A stretch of DNA of 64,000 nt, taken from contig CANFSP010000006.1 of NCBI GenBank assembly GCA_947449765.1, forward strand, positions 62,001 through 126,000, in the 5' to 3' direction. This document shows positions 1-8,118 of the stretch, piece after piece. This DNA is from Actinomycetota bacterium (GTDB taxonomy: Bacteria > Actinomycetota > Actinomycetes > Actinomycetales > Microbacteriaceae). Numbering within the stretch: position 1 is the stretch's first letter; each line of letters starts with the position of its first letter. The translations under genes and the position numbers were made by a program. A model generated the notes under the pieces. It did no database searches. It was not told where the DNA came from and saw only the letters and a program-made list of their open reading frames with translations.

Positions 1-1
1 C

Positions 2-892
2 CACTCGATTCTCAAAGGCATCGACCTGGATAACGTGGCAGATTTGGATCACGGCGCAGCGCAGATTCGCGAGTTGATTCTCACGCAGCCTGTTCCCGAC
101 GAGGTGTATGCCGAGGTTCACACCGCATACAACACACTCATGGAGTTGTGTGGCGGCGAAGTTCCGGTCGCGGTGCGGTCAAGTGCAACGGCTGAAGATC
201 TTCCCGACGCTTCGTTTGCTGGTCAGCAAGACACCTACTTGTGGATCACCGGCGAAACCTTCGTGCTTCAGAAAATTCGCGAGTGCTGGGCATCTTTGTA
301 TACGTCGCGCGCTATCACCTACCGTCATGCAAACAACATTCCGGATGAAGGGTTGTCGATTGCCGTGGCCGTGCAGAAGATGGTCAACTCGCGCTCGTCG
401 GGCGTGGCGATGACTATCGACCCAAGCAACGGCGATCGCACCAAGATTGTCATCGACTCGAGTTGGGGTCTTGGTGAAATGGTCGTGTCGGGTGAGGTCA
501 CCCCGGACAATTTCCTGCTCGACAAGGTCATGATGTCGGTGGTCAAGCGTGTCATCTCTGACAAACACGAAGAACTCGTACCGACCGGGCATGGCTCTAT
601 TGCGCGACGCGAGGTCGACGAGGAGCGCCGCAACTCGCCGAGCCTGAGCGAAGAAGAGGTCGTAGGAGTGGCCAAATTGGCCAAGGCTGCTGAGAAGCAC
701 TACGGATCTGTGCAGGACGTCGAGTGGGCCATTGACGCAGATCTTCCCGCAGGGCAAAACATTCTCCTCCTCCAGAGCCGCCCCGAGACCGTGTGGTCGC
801 AGAAGCAGGCCGAGGTCAAAGTTGTCTCATCCGGTTCAGGAATCGAAGCCATCACCAAGTCGATGCTGTCGACCATGAATCGTGACAAATAA
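2..892 (+). CDS. Dikinase-type phosphotransferase, ATP-grasp subunit (5' end outside window)
   Basis: The frame is open to the window edge, so the N-terminus is missing; 296 residues are visible. The segment matches the PEP synthase/pyruvate phosphate dikinase N-terminal (PPDK_N, ATP-grasp) domain: VRSSATAEDLPDASFAGQQ is the hallmark loop, followed by an SGVAMTIDP strand, a GLGEMVVSGEVTPD loop and the closing LLQSRPETVWS. The protein stops right after this domain, whereas PEP synthase continues into phosphohistidine and PEP-barrel domains. The next gene carries the phosphohistidine domain, so the two form one split enzyme. By family logic this subunit binds ATP and phosphorylates the partner's histidine. 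Phenylphosphate synthase and the two-subunit aryl kinases of hydroxyphenyl-ketone catabolism have this layout. That the substrate is a phenol or alcohol is inference. Confidence 0.85.
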   Translation, partial: HSILKGIDLDNVADLDHGAAQIRELILTQPVPDEVYAEVHTAYNTLMELCGGEVPVAVRSSATAEDLPDASFAGQQDTYLWITGETFVLQKIRECWASLYTSRAITYRHANNIPDEGLSIAVAVQKMVNSRSSGVAMTIDPSNGDRTKIVIDSSWGLGEMVVSGEVTPDNFLLDKVMMSVVKRVISDKHEELVPTGHGSIARREVDEERRNSPSLSEEEVVGVAKLAKAAEKHYGSVQDVEWAIDADLPAGQNILLLQSRPETVWSQKQAEVKVVSSGSGIEAITKSMLSTMNRDK

Positions 893-993
893 TTCGGCGC
901 GCGAGCGTTCGAGTAAACCCGAAAAGCACTACCTGTAATACCCGTAATTCGAAATACCCATCCATCATCTGAGACATAGAAAGGCAATAAGCA

Positions 994-2814
994 ATGTCGC
1001 CTAAAGCCGCAAAGAGTTTCCCGTCTCCGTACAGCGTCAAAACCCCTAAGGGTGCTGAAGGCTGGCAGGAGCTTTACCCCTATTACCTGGTATTCCAGGA
1101 CAACCTGCGCAAGCAGGAAGAAGCCAAATTCTGGTTCTGTGACAGCCAGCACTGGCCCAACGTGTTTAAGCCATTTGAGGTCATCGGTGTCGAGTTTGCC
1201 TCGCGTTGTCTTGGTGCGTACAACACGCGCCACTACATCATCCCGCCCGCCAACGGCATCGACTTCCGCATTCACATGGGTTACAACTACTTCAGCCCGG
1301 TCGGTGTTGCCCCTGAGTTGATTCCTGACCGCGTACCCCACTTCTTGGAGCGCGCAGGCCACTACTTCGCTAACTGGGGTGAACTGCTCGAAAACTGGCG
1401 CAAGGATGTCCTCAAGAACATCGAAGAGATTGACTCTATCAACTTCTCGAAGTTGCCCGACATGGTGCCCCTCGCCGATGTGACTGGTGGAAAGGGTATG
1501 GACCCTTCGGTTCAGCTCTTCGACGACTACGACCGTCTCATCTCGCTCTGCTACAAGAACTGGGAGCGCCACTTCGAGTTCCTGAACCTCGGTTATGTCG
1601 CGTACCTCGACCTGTTCATGTTCTGCAAGGAAGCCTTCCCGGGTATCCCTGACCTTGCCATCGCCAAGATGGTTATGGGTGTGGACTCGGTGCTCTTCCG
1701 TCCGGACGATGAGCTCAAGACACTTGCTGATCTCGCCGTCAAGCTTGATCTCACGGCTCTGTTCACCGGTGACGACTCGGCAAAGATCCTCGCCGCCGTT
1801 GCTGCCGCTCCCAAGGGTGCCGAGTGGATGTCCGCTTTCGAGAAGGCTCAGGACCCGTGGTTCAACTACACCGTGGGTAACGGCTTCTACGGAACTGACG
1901 TCTACTGGCGTGACAATCTTGACCTTCCGGTCGGATACATCTCGGACTACGTGACGCGCGTCGCAAAGGGCGAGCGTCTCCACCGCCCGAAGGATGAGCT
2001 CATTGCTGAGCGTGACCGCATTACTGAAGAGTATGCAGCTGCACTCGATGGTGAAGCCAAAGAAACCTTCATGGGCAAGCTTGGTCTCGCGCGCGTGGTC
2101 TACCCATATGTGGAAGACCACAACTTCTACATCGAGCACTGGACCATGGGCGTCTTCTGGCGCAAGGTTCGTCAGCTCGGTCAACTGCTGACTGATGAGG
2201 GCTTCTGGGGCAAGGCAGAGGACATCCTCTACTTGAGCCGCGACGAAGTTCGCCCGGTCCTCTTTGACTACGCAAACGCGTGGGCTGTGGGCACCGAGCC
2301 TGTTGGTCCGACCTACTGGCCGGCTGAAATCGCGCGTCGCACCAAGATCATTGCCGCCCTCGAAACCGAGCGTCCCGCTCCGGCCTTCAACGAGCCACCG
2401 GCAGAGATTAACGAGCCCTTCACGGTCATGCTTTGGGGTATCACCACGGATCAGGTCCAGCAGTGGCTGGGTGCCGACGACTCCGGCAAGGGTGGACTGC
2501 GTGGCATGGCTGCATCAGGTGGAGTGGTTGAGGGTCGCGCACGCGTGATCATGAACCCCGACCAGTTGGGCGAGCTCGTGCAGGGAGAAATCCTGGTCGC
2601 TCCGGTCACCGCGCCCTCGTGGGGTCCGGTCTTCGGCAAGATCAGCGCAACCGTTACCGACATCGGAGGCATGATGTCGCACGCCGCCATCGTGTGTCGT
2701 GAGTACGGTCTGCCCGCTGTGACGGGCACCGGTAAGGCCTCGACAACCATCAAGACGGGCATGATGCTCCGCGTTGATGGCACCAACGGTACCGTCGAGA
2801 TCCTCTCCAAGTAG
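994..2814 (+). CDS. Dikinase-type phosphotransferase, substrate and phosphohistidine subunit
   Basis: 606 residues. The last ~100 residues are a PEP-utilising-enzyme mobile (swivelling) domain with GGMMSHAAIV; His563 is the predicted phosphorylated residue. Nothing follows it, so the C-terminal PEP/pyruvate TIM barrel of PEP synthase is absent. The ~480 residues before it are rich in aromatic residues and His, and probably form the acceptor-binding region. The order ATP-grasp (previous gene), substrate region, His domain matches rifampin phosphotransferase and phenylphosphate synthase. Start ATG 994 follows a GAAAGG ribosome site. The 101-base gap from the upstream subunit shows no terminator, so the two are probably cotranscribed. 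Expected reaction: ATP + acceptor + water to phospho-acceptor + AMP + Pi. The acceptor is unknown. Confidence 0.82.
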   Translation: MSPKAAKSFPSPYSVKTPKGAEGWQELYPYYLVFQDNLRKQEEAKFWFCDSQHWPNVFKPFEVIGVEFASRCLGAYNTRHYIIPPANGIDFRIHMGYNYFSPVGVAPELIPDRVPHFLERAGHYFANWGELLENWRKDVLKNIEEIDSINFSKLPDMVPLADVTGGKGMDPSVQLFDDYDRLISLCYKNWERHFEFLNLGYVAYLDLFMFCKEAFPGIPDLAIAKMVMGVDSVLFRPDDELKTLADLAVKLDLTALFTGDDSAKILAAVAAAPKGAEWMSAFEKAQDPWFNYTVGNGFYGTDVYWRDNLDLPVGYISDYVTRVAKGERLHRPKDELIAERDRITEEYAAALDGEAKETFMGKLGLARVVYPYVEDHNFYIEHWTMGVFWRKVRQLGQLLTDEGFWGKAEDILYLSRDEVRPVLFDYANAWAVGTEPVGPTYWPAEIARRTKIIAALETERPAPAFNEPPAEINEPFTVMLWGITTDQVQQWLGADDSGKGGLRGMAASGGVVEGRARVIMNPDQLGELVQGEILVAPVTAPSWGPVFGKISATVTDIGGMMSHAAIVCREYGLPAVTGTGKASTTIKTGMMLRVDGTNGTVEILSK

Positions 2815-2836
2815 TCGTTACTCACAAGAAACTCAG

Positions 2837-3568
2837 ATGAAACGCGTATCCCGTTCTCCGATCAATCACCTCGGTCGTGACGTCACAGACAAAATCCCCG
2901 CGTGGGATGACGTTCCGGGCTTGGTGTCGATGGGGGAGCGGGATGCGCGCATCTGGGAACTTGCGACACCGTATCTTCAGACCCGCGACAACGATGTGCA
3001 CACGCTTTATTCGTTCAGCATCGCGTCGCAACTATGCCGCGTGATTCCCGATGCGGATGAACACATCGTTCTGCCGGCGATCATCATGCACGACACGGGA
3101 TGGTCGACCGTTGACGAAGAAATTGCGTTTCAGGCAATCGCTCCGGGCAGGGATGGCTCCTACAATTGGGCGGTCATTCAGCACGAAAAAGAGGGGGCTC
3201 GAATCGCTCGCGAGATTCTCGAGCAGGTTGGCTACGCTCCCGACGACATTGATGAAATTTGCGCCATCATCGACGGTCACGATACCCGGCTAGAGAGCAC
3301 CAGCCTCAACGATTCTCTGGTCAAAGACGCCGACAAAGTGTGGCGCGTCACTCCACACGGGATTGATGTAGCTATGCCGCGATTTGGCCTCAACCGCGAG
3401 GAATCCTTGCGCATCAACGGTATTCGAGCATACGAAAAAGTTTTGTTCACGGACGAGGCAAAGCATATGTCTCTCGCCATCATGGCTCTCGAGTCGATGG
3501 ATATCAGTGCCCAAATGGCCGACATGCAGAAACGAGGACGGGCCAATGTCACCACAACTGAGTGGTAA
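2837..3568 (+). CDS. HD-domain phosphohydrolase-like protein (first paralogue)
   Basis: 243 residues from ATG 2837; the open frame extends further upstream into the preceding gene, but that part is non-homologous. Likely metal ligands of the HD fold are His55, the His85-Asp86 doublet (IIMHDTGWS), His116 (QHEKEG), His148-Asp149 (DGHDT) and Asp164 (VKDADKVWR). HD proteins are metal-dependent phosphohydrolases, with a few hydratases and oxygenases. It lies 22 bases after the kinase subunit gene and overlaps the following SDR gene by 23 bases, so translation is probably coupled. A second copy lies at 5961 with the same motif order. Placement beside an aryl-kinase-like enzyme suggests it dephosphorylates a pathway intermediate; that is inference. 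It could instead be a non-phosphatase HD hydrolase. Confidence 0.75.
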   Translation: MKRVSRSPINHLGRDVTDKIPAWDDVPGLVSMGERDARIWELATPYLQTRDNDVHTLYSFSIASQLCRVIPDADEHIVLPAIIMHDTGWSTVDEEIAFQAIAPGRDGSYNWAVIQHEKEGARIAREILEQVGYAPDDIDEICAIIDGHDTRLESTSLNDSLVKDADKVWRVTPHGIDVAMPRFGLNREESLRINGIRAYEKVLFTDEAKHMSLAIMALESMDISAQMADMQKRGRANVTTTEW

Positions 3569-4298
3569 AACCGCCATCATCACCGGCGCAGCTGGAGGGC
3601 TAGGCCGAGCTTTCGCTCTCGGATTTGCGCAGCGAGGCGCCAACGTGGTGGTTGCTGACATGAACGTCGCGGGCATGGATGAGACAGTTTCGCTCATCGA
3701 GGCAGCTGGCGGCAAAGCCATCGCCATAGCCACAAATGTCACCGACAAGGGCTCAGTCGAGTCGATGGCTGATGCGGCGGTTTCACACTTTGGATCCTTG
3801 GATGTGCTCGTGAACAACGCGGCGATTTACGCCACCATCGAAAGGGCCAACTTCTGGGAGATCGACCCCGCCGAGTGGGACAAGGTCATGGCTGTCAATG
3901 TCAAGGGAGCCTGGTTGGCGTCCGGCTCGGCCTACACGCGAATGGCTGAGGGGGGCTCAATTATCAACATTGCTTCGGCGACTGTGTTTAGCGGGTCGCC
4001 GTTGTGGATGCACTACGTGGCGTCCAAGGGAGCCGTCATCGGCATGACCCGGGTGATGGCTCGCGAAGCCGGAGGTAAAAACATCACCGTCAATGCCATC
4101 GCTCCGGGGTTCACCCTCACCGAGGCGAGCCTCTCCATCATGGACGATGCGGCAAGTTACGGTGTTTCGAGTCGCGCGATAAAACGCGCGAGCCAGCCCG
4201 ACGATATGGTCGGGACCGCACTATTTTTGGCGAGTGATGATGCGTCGTACATCACTGGTCAAACCATCATCGTGGATGGCGGCAAGCAGTTTATTTAG
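3546..4298 (+). CDS. Short-chain dehydrogenase/reductase
   Basis: 250 residues, classical SDR. The nucleotide-binding loop TGAAGGLG is at residues 13-20, NNAA at 90-93, and the catalytic set is Ser144, Tyr157 and Lys161 (HYVASKGAV). The C-terminal VDGG motif is typical of the FabG-like branch. An Asp after the second strand (VVADMN) favours NAD(H). The start is ATG 3546 inside the end of the HD gene, as alignment of the Rossmann motif requires. It probably oxidises a secondary alcohol or reduces a ketone in the same pathway; the exact substrate cannot be assigned. A hairpin directly at its stop codon separates it from the ferredoxin gene. Confidence 0.85.
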   Translation: MSPQLSGKTAIITGAAGGLGRAFALGFAQRGANVVVADMNVAGMDETVSLIEAAGGKAIAIATNVTDKGSVESMADAAVSHFGSLDVLVNNAAIYATIERANFWEIDPAEWDKVMAVNVKGAWLASGSAYTRMAEGGSIINIASATVFSGSPLWMHYVASKGAVIGMTRVMAREAGGKNITVNAIAPGFTLTEASLSIMDDAASYGVSSRAIKRASQPDDMVGTALFLASDDASYITGQTIIVDGGKQFI

Positions 4299-4328
4299 CC
4301 GACGAACCCGTCACGGATTCGTCGGGCT
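4297..4328 (+). terminator. Strong hairpin after the SDR gene
   Basis: AGCC-GACGAA pairs with TTCGTCGGGCT (one bulged base), with a further CCG/CGG pair near the loop. It overlaps the SDR stop codon. No T-run follows, so it may be a partial terminator or an mRNA-stabilising stem that sets ferredoxin levels apart from upstream genes. Confidence 0.45.
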
Positions 4329-4339
4329 TAACAACTGAC

Positions 4340-4375
4340 TTTACGCTCAGTAAACTTAAATAACATTCAGTAAAC
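4340..4375 (+). promoter_or_regulatory. Candidate operator upstream of the ferredoxin gene
   Basis: TTTAC (4340-4344) and GTAAA (4350-4354) form a perfect inverted repeat with a 5-base spacer. CAGTAAAC occurs at 4348-4355 and again at 4368-4375, exactly 20 bases apart, which puts both on the same helix face. The region is AT-rich compared with its surroundings and sits between a hairpin and the AAGGAG ribosome site. No regulator is assigned. Confidence 0.4.
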
Positions 4376-4386
4376 AAGGAGTTCAG

Positions 4387-4710
4387 ATGCCCAACGTGAC
4401 CTATATTCAGCCTGACGGCAAAGAAATCACCATCGAGGCTCGTGATGGTGACTCAGTCATGGAGACCGCCGTTCGCAACGGAGTGAAGGGCATCATCGCA
4501 GAGTGCGGTGGGGCGTGCGCGTGCGCCACCTGCCACGTGTTCGTCGATGAAACGTTCATGGACAAGGTGGGCGGTCCGGGCGACCTCGAGGACGACATGC
4601 TGGACGGTGCAGCAGAGAATCGCACTGATTGCAGTCGACTCTCGTGCCAGATCAAGATGAACGCGGGCCTCGACGGTTTACGCGTGCGCATCGCCAGCGA
4701 ACAGGTTTAA
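4387..4710 (+). CDS. Adrenodoxin/putidaredoxin-type [2Fe-2S] ferredoxin
   Basis: 107 residues, normal length for the family. Cluster ligands are Cys40, Cys46, Cys49 (spacing Cx5Cx2C within ECGGACACATCHVF) and Cys87 (SRLSCQIKM). Cys44 and Cys82 are extra and not expected to bind the cluster. Such ferredoxins pass single electrons from an FAD reductase to a cytochrome P450 or Rieske oxygenase. The reductase is encoded next, two bases downstream. ATG 4387 is preceded by AAGGAG. No terminal oxygenase that would accept its electrons is visible in the window, so the partner probably lies upstream of base 1. Confidence 0.92.
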   Translation: MPNVTYIQPDGKEITIEARDGDSVMETAVRNGVKGIIAECGGACACATCHVFVDETFMDKVGGPGDLEDDMLDGAAENRTDCSRLSCQIKMNAGLDGLRVRIASEQV

Positions 4711-4712
4711 CC

Positions 4713-5948
4713 GTGAGTGAGCGCGTCCTCATTATTGGGGCTGGTCAGGCTGGCATGCAACTCGCAGTGTCCCTTCGAGAGGATGGCTTCACCGGTTCGG
4801 TGACGCTGATCGGCGAAGAACCGCACGGCCCGTATCAACGTCCGCCACTGTCCAAGGCCTTCTTGTCGGGTGAATCCGACGAGGAATCGCTCGAATTGCG
4901 AAGCCCGGCTTTTTACGTCGAGAACAACATCGTCGTCATCAGTGACGAACAGGTTGTTGAGGTGCGTTGGGATGCCGCGCACGGTACGGCTGTCACGTCG
5001 ACCGGTCGTCTCATTCCGTTCGACAAACTCGCGCTTACGACAGGATCCAGTCCGCGTCGATTGAGCATTGAGGGGTCTGAACTCGACGGGGTTTTGTACT
5101 TACGTGACATGGCTGATGCCAAAAATCTTAAGAGGCGTTGGGACAAGGCCGAACATGTTGTTGTCGTCGGTGGTGGGTTCATCGGGCTCGAGGTTGCCGC
5201 TGTGGCGCGCAAAGCAGGAAAGACGGTGACCGTCCTAGAAGCGGCTGATCGACTGATCGCGAGGGCCGTGAGTGAGACCACGAGTGAGTTTTATCGCGCA
5301 GCCCACGAGCGCCGGGGAACTCGCGTGCGCTTGGGAGCGTCAATTTCCCGATTTGTCGGCGATGGGACGAAAGTCACCGGTGTCGAGCTCGACGGCGGTG
5401 AGGTCATCCCTGCCGACATCATCATGGTCGGAATCGGCGTGATTGCGCGGGGTGAGCTGGCCACACAACTCGGGCTTGAGACTGTGAACGGTGCAATCGT
5501 CGTTGACTCTCACGCGCGCACATCCGACCCTCGAGTAGTCGCTGCAGGTGACGCGGTGCTGTTGCCACACCCACTGACCGGTGACGGGCAGGTGCGGGTT
5601 GAGTCGGTGCAGAATGCTGTTGACCAAGCAAAGCTGGCGGCCAAGACGATTATGGGTGGTGCCGACGAGTATCGTGCAGTGCCCTGGTTCTGGTCAGATC
5701 AGGCAGACCTCAAACTGCAAATCGCCGGGCTCTCTAACGGATACGACGCCACGGTTCTGCGTGGTAATCCTGACGACGAGAAATTCTCGGTGCTCTACTA
5801 TCGTGCTGGCCGACTGATTGCCATCGACTCGGTCAACGATGTGCTCGATTACATGGCAGTGCGCAAGGCACTTGGAAATGGTCAGACGATACCTGCCGAT
5901 CAGGCGAGTGATACCTCCGTGGCGCTAAAAACGCTCGTTCAGGACTAA
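4713..5948 (+). CDS. NAD(P)H-dependent ferredoxin reductase (FAD, putidaredoxin reductase type)
   Basis: 411 residues from GTG 4713; an upstream in-frame extension overlaps the ferredoxin gene and is not family-like. FAD-binding GAGQAG is at residues 9-14, the PYQRPPLSKAFLSGE stretch is typical of rubredoxin/putidaredoxin reductases, and NAD(P)-binding GGGFIG is at 153-158. The C-terminal RVESVQNAVDQAK and WFWSDQ motifs are also characteristic. It oxidises NAD(P)H and reduces the [2Fe-2S] protein encoded immediately upstream. Together they form the electron-transfer half of a three-component oxygenase whose oxygenase is not in view. Confidence 0.92.
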   Translation: MSERVLIIGAGQAGMQLAVSLREDGFTGSVTLIGEEPHGPYQRPPLSKAFLSGESDEESLELRSPAFYVENNIVVISDEQVVEVRWDAAHGTAVTSTGRLIPFDKLALTTGSSPRRLSIEGSELDGVLYLRDMADAKNLKRRWDKAEHVVVVGGGFIGLEVAAVARKAGKTVTVLEAADRLIARAVSETTSEFYRAAHERRGTRVRLGASISRFVGDGTKVTGVELDGGEVIPADIIMVGIGVIARGELATQLGLETVNGAIVVDSHARTSDPRVVAAGDAVLLPHPLTGDGQVRVESVQNAVDQAKLAAKTIMGGADEYRAVPWFWSDQADLKLQIAGLSNGYDATVLRGNPDDEKFSVLYYRAGRLIAIDSVNDVLDYMAVRKALGNGQTIPADQASDTSVALKTLVQD

Positions 5949-5960
5949 CAGGAGCTGCTC

Positions 5961-6614
5961 GTGGAATTCACGCACACCATGGCGAATACGAGAACGTTGG
6001 GCAACGGTGCCCTACCGGTTCGTGAGTACACGAACCTCGATCATGTGTGGCGCGCCGCTGAGCCGTTTATGCGCACCCGGATGAACGATGTTCACCTGCC
6101 GATGACCCTGCTTTACGCCGAGTTAATTCTTGACCAGATGCCCGAGGCTGACGAGCTCGTCACCCGGGTAGCGGCCATGTTGCACGATGTCGGCTGGTCC
6201 CGCGTTGACGAATCGAAAATTCTCGAAGAGGGATTCCGGAGCGACAACTTTCTCACCAGCGACATTCGTGTGCAGCATGAAATTTTTGGTTGTGACATCG
6301 CGCGGGAGATTCTCCCCGGCTGCGGCTTTGATGACGGGTTCATCACGAAGGTCACCGACATCATTGACGGACACGACACCAGGTCCGTGAGCTACTCGGT
6401 CGAAGATTCCATCGTGCGTGACGCCGACCGCTTGTGGCGCTTTCACCCGACCGGATTGGGCTTCTCGGCTGAGTGGTTCGGGCGCACACCGCAGTGGGTG
6501 CTTGGTGACCTGACTGGTCGTGTCATGGGTGAAATGATCACGCCGACGGGACGTGCGATGGCGGAGGCAGAACTCAGCCAGTCCATGCGAATCCTCCGCC
6601 TCGACATTCTCTAA
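5961..6614 (+). CDS. HD-domain phosphohydrolase-like protein (second paralogue)
   Basis: 217 residues from GTG 5961, preceded by AGGAG. The HD pattern repeats that of the protein encoded at 2837: His45, His75-Asp76 (MLHDVGWS), His106 (QHEIFG), His138-Asp139 (IDGHDT) and Asp154 (VRDADRLWRF). Shared strings such as IIDGHDT and AREIL show recent common ancestry, but the C-terminus is shorter and different. Two diverged copies in one operon suggest two related substrates, or a heteromeric enzyme. A role in removing phosphate placed by the split kinase is plausible but unproven. Confidence 0.73.
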   Translation: MEFTHTMANTRTLGNGALPVREYTNLDHVWRAAEPFMRTRMNDVHLPMTLLYAELILDQMPEADELVTRVAAMLHDVGWSRVDESKILEEGFRSDNFLTSDIRVQHEIFGCDIAREILPGCGFDDGFITKVTDIIDGHDTRSVSYSVEDSIVRDADRLWRFHPTGLGFSAEWFGRTPQWVLGDLTGRVMGEMITPTGRAMAEAELSQSMRILRLDIL

Positions 6615-6651
6615 ACCTCAACCGCGAGATCCCTGACGAAAGCGATTCCTC

Positions 6652-8109
6652 ATGACTGCACTCGAAATGTACACCGATGATTTGTTCATCGGAGGCGAAT
6701 GGGTGAAATCCAACTCGGGAGTTTATGTTGATGTGACCGACCCAGCCACCGAGCAGGTCTGGGGCCGTGTGCCCGCCGCAGACGAGGCGGACATCAACAA
6801 GGCTGTGGCTGCCGCCAAGAATGCATTCCGAGGTAAAGGATGGAGTGACATCGGGGCTGCGGCTCGGGCTGTCTTCATCAATCGTCTTGCCGATGAATTT
6901 GAGGCGCGTTCAGAGCAGTTGTCCGCAATCATCACCAGTGAAAACGGAACACCGATAACCGAATCAGGTCAGGCGGCCAAACACGGAGCTGGTTTACTCC
7001 GTTATTACGCGAGTCTTGCCGATTTTGTTGACGCGGATGATCGCCGTCCGTATCCGAGCAACCCACAGCAGTACACGCAGGTTGTGCGCATGCCTCGTGG
7101 CGTATGTGCTCTCATCGCGCCCTGGAACTACCCGGTCGCACTCGTCATGATCAAACTCGCCCCCGCACTGATTGCCGGGTGCACGGTCGTGATCAAGCCC
7201 GCATCCGAAACTCCGCTCGATTTGCGTGTGCTCATGGATGCGGCTCAGGCCGCGGGAATTCCCGCCGGGGTGATCAACCTCGTGACAGCAACACGCCACA
7301 CCATCGGAGCCTTGGTTGAGCATCCCGACGTCGCCAAGGTCGCGTTCACCGGGTCGACCGAGGTTGGTCGCATGCTCGCAGAACAGTGCGGTCGTTTCCT
7401 CAAGCCGGTAACTCTTGAGCTTGGGGGAAAGTCGGCGAGCATCGTGCTTGAGGATGCAGACCTCGGGTACTTCGAGTCGATGATCAACAAGACGTGTCTG
7501 CGCAACACCGGACAAACCTGTTACAACTCAACGCGCATCCTCGCCCCACGCTCGCGTTATGACGAGGTGGTTGATGCCGTCGCATCTGCCGTGCGCGGCG
7601 CTAAGCAGGGGAACCCCTTCGAGACAGACACCGTCTACGGACCCTCGGCGTCCAAGAAACAATTTGCAACGGTGACGGACTACATTCGCATCGGGCAAGA
7701 AGAGGGTGCCAGCGTTGCGACCGGGGGCTCCGGTCGTCCTGACGGTCTTGACGTGGGCTACTTCGCCAAGCCAACCGTTTTTGCCAACGTGAACAACCAG
7801 ATGCGTGTGGCGCGCGAAGAAATTTTTGGACCGGTGCTGGTCGTCATTCCCTATGAAAATGAGGATGATGCCGTCGCCATCGCCAACGACAGCGACTACG
7901 GGCTCGGCGGAACCATCTACAGCGCAGATGTCAACCACGCTGAGGAGCTCGCACGTCGAGTCGAAAGTGGTTCGACCGGAATCAACTTTTTCCAAAACAA
8001 CCAGGCGGCACCATTTGGTGGCTGGAAGGATTCCGGCATTGGCATGGAGTATGGGCCTGAGGGCATCAGTGCCTACACCCGCCTAAAATCCATCCACCGC
8101 ACCGTCTAG
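6652..8109 (+). CDS. NAD(P)-dependent aldehyde dehydrogenase
   Basis: 485 residues, full-length ALDH superfamily member. Key residues are Asn159 (PWNYP), Lys182 (IKPASE), Glu256 (ELGGKSA) and catalytic Cys290 (NTGQTC). It converts an aldehyde to a carboxylate and is the last gene of this operon, ending ten bases before the repeat array. It resembles broad-range and betaine-aldehyde-type ALDHs more than the semialdehyde dehydrogenase encoded at 23541. It probably oxidises an aldehyde released by the upstream oxygenase or lyase steps. Confidence 0.9.
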   Translation: MTALEMYTDDLFIGGEWVKSNSGVYVDVTDPATEQVWGRVPAADEADINKAVAAAKNAFRGKGWSDIGAAARAVFINRLADEFEARSEQLSAIITSENGTPITESGQAAKHGAGLLRYYASLADFVDADDRRPYPSNPQQYTQVVRMPRGVCALIAPWNYPVALVMIKLAPALIAGCTVVIKPASETPLDLRVLMDAAQAAGIPAGVINLVTATRHTIGALVEHPDVAKVAFTGSTEVGRMLAEQCGRFLKPVTLELGGKSASIVLEDADLGYFESMINKTCLRNTGQTCYNSTRILAPRSRYDEVVDAVASAVRGAKQGNPFETDTVYGPSASKKQFATVTDYIRIGQEEGASVATGGSGRPDGLDVGYFAKPTVFANVNNQMRVAREEIFGPVLVVIPYENEDDAVAIANDSDYGLGGTIYSADVNHAEELARRVESGSTGINFFQNNQAAPFGGWKDSGIGMEYGPEGISAYTRLKSIHRTV

Positions 8110-8118
8110 CGCGCATCG

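Noticed and set aside
700-2184. 494-residue minus-strand open frame
   Set aside because: It lies opposite the well-supported phosphohistidine subunit gene and has no recognisable domain; high GC makes long antisense frames common.
994-2814. Ordinary PEP synthase or pyruvate phosphate dikinase
   Set aside because: There is no PEP-binding barrel after the phosphohistidine domain, and the ATP-grasp domain is on a separate polypeptide.
3384-4298. Longer SDR reading frame starting at 3384
   Set aside because: The extra 54 codons overlap the HD gene and precede the expected SDR start; the family begins at the ATG at 3546.
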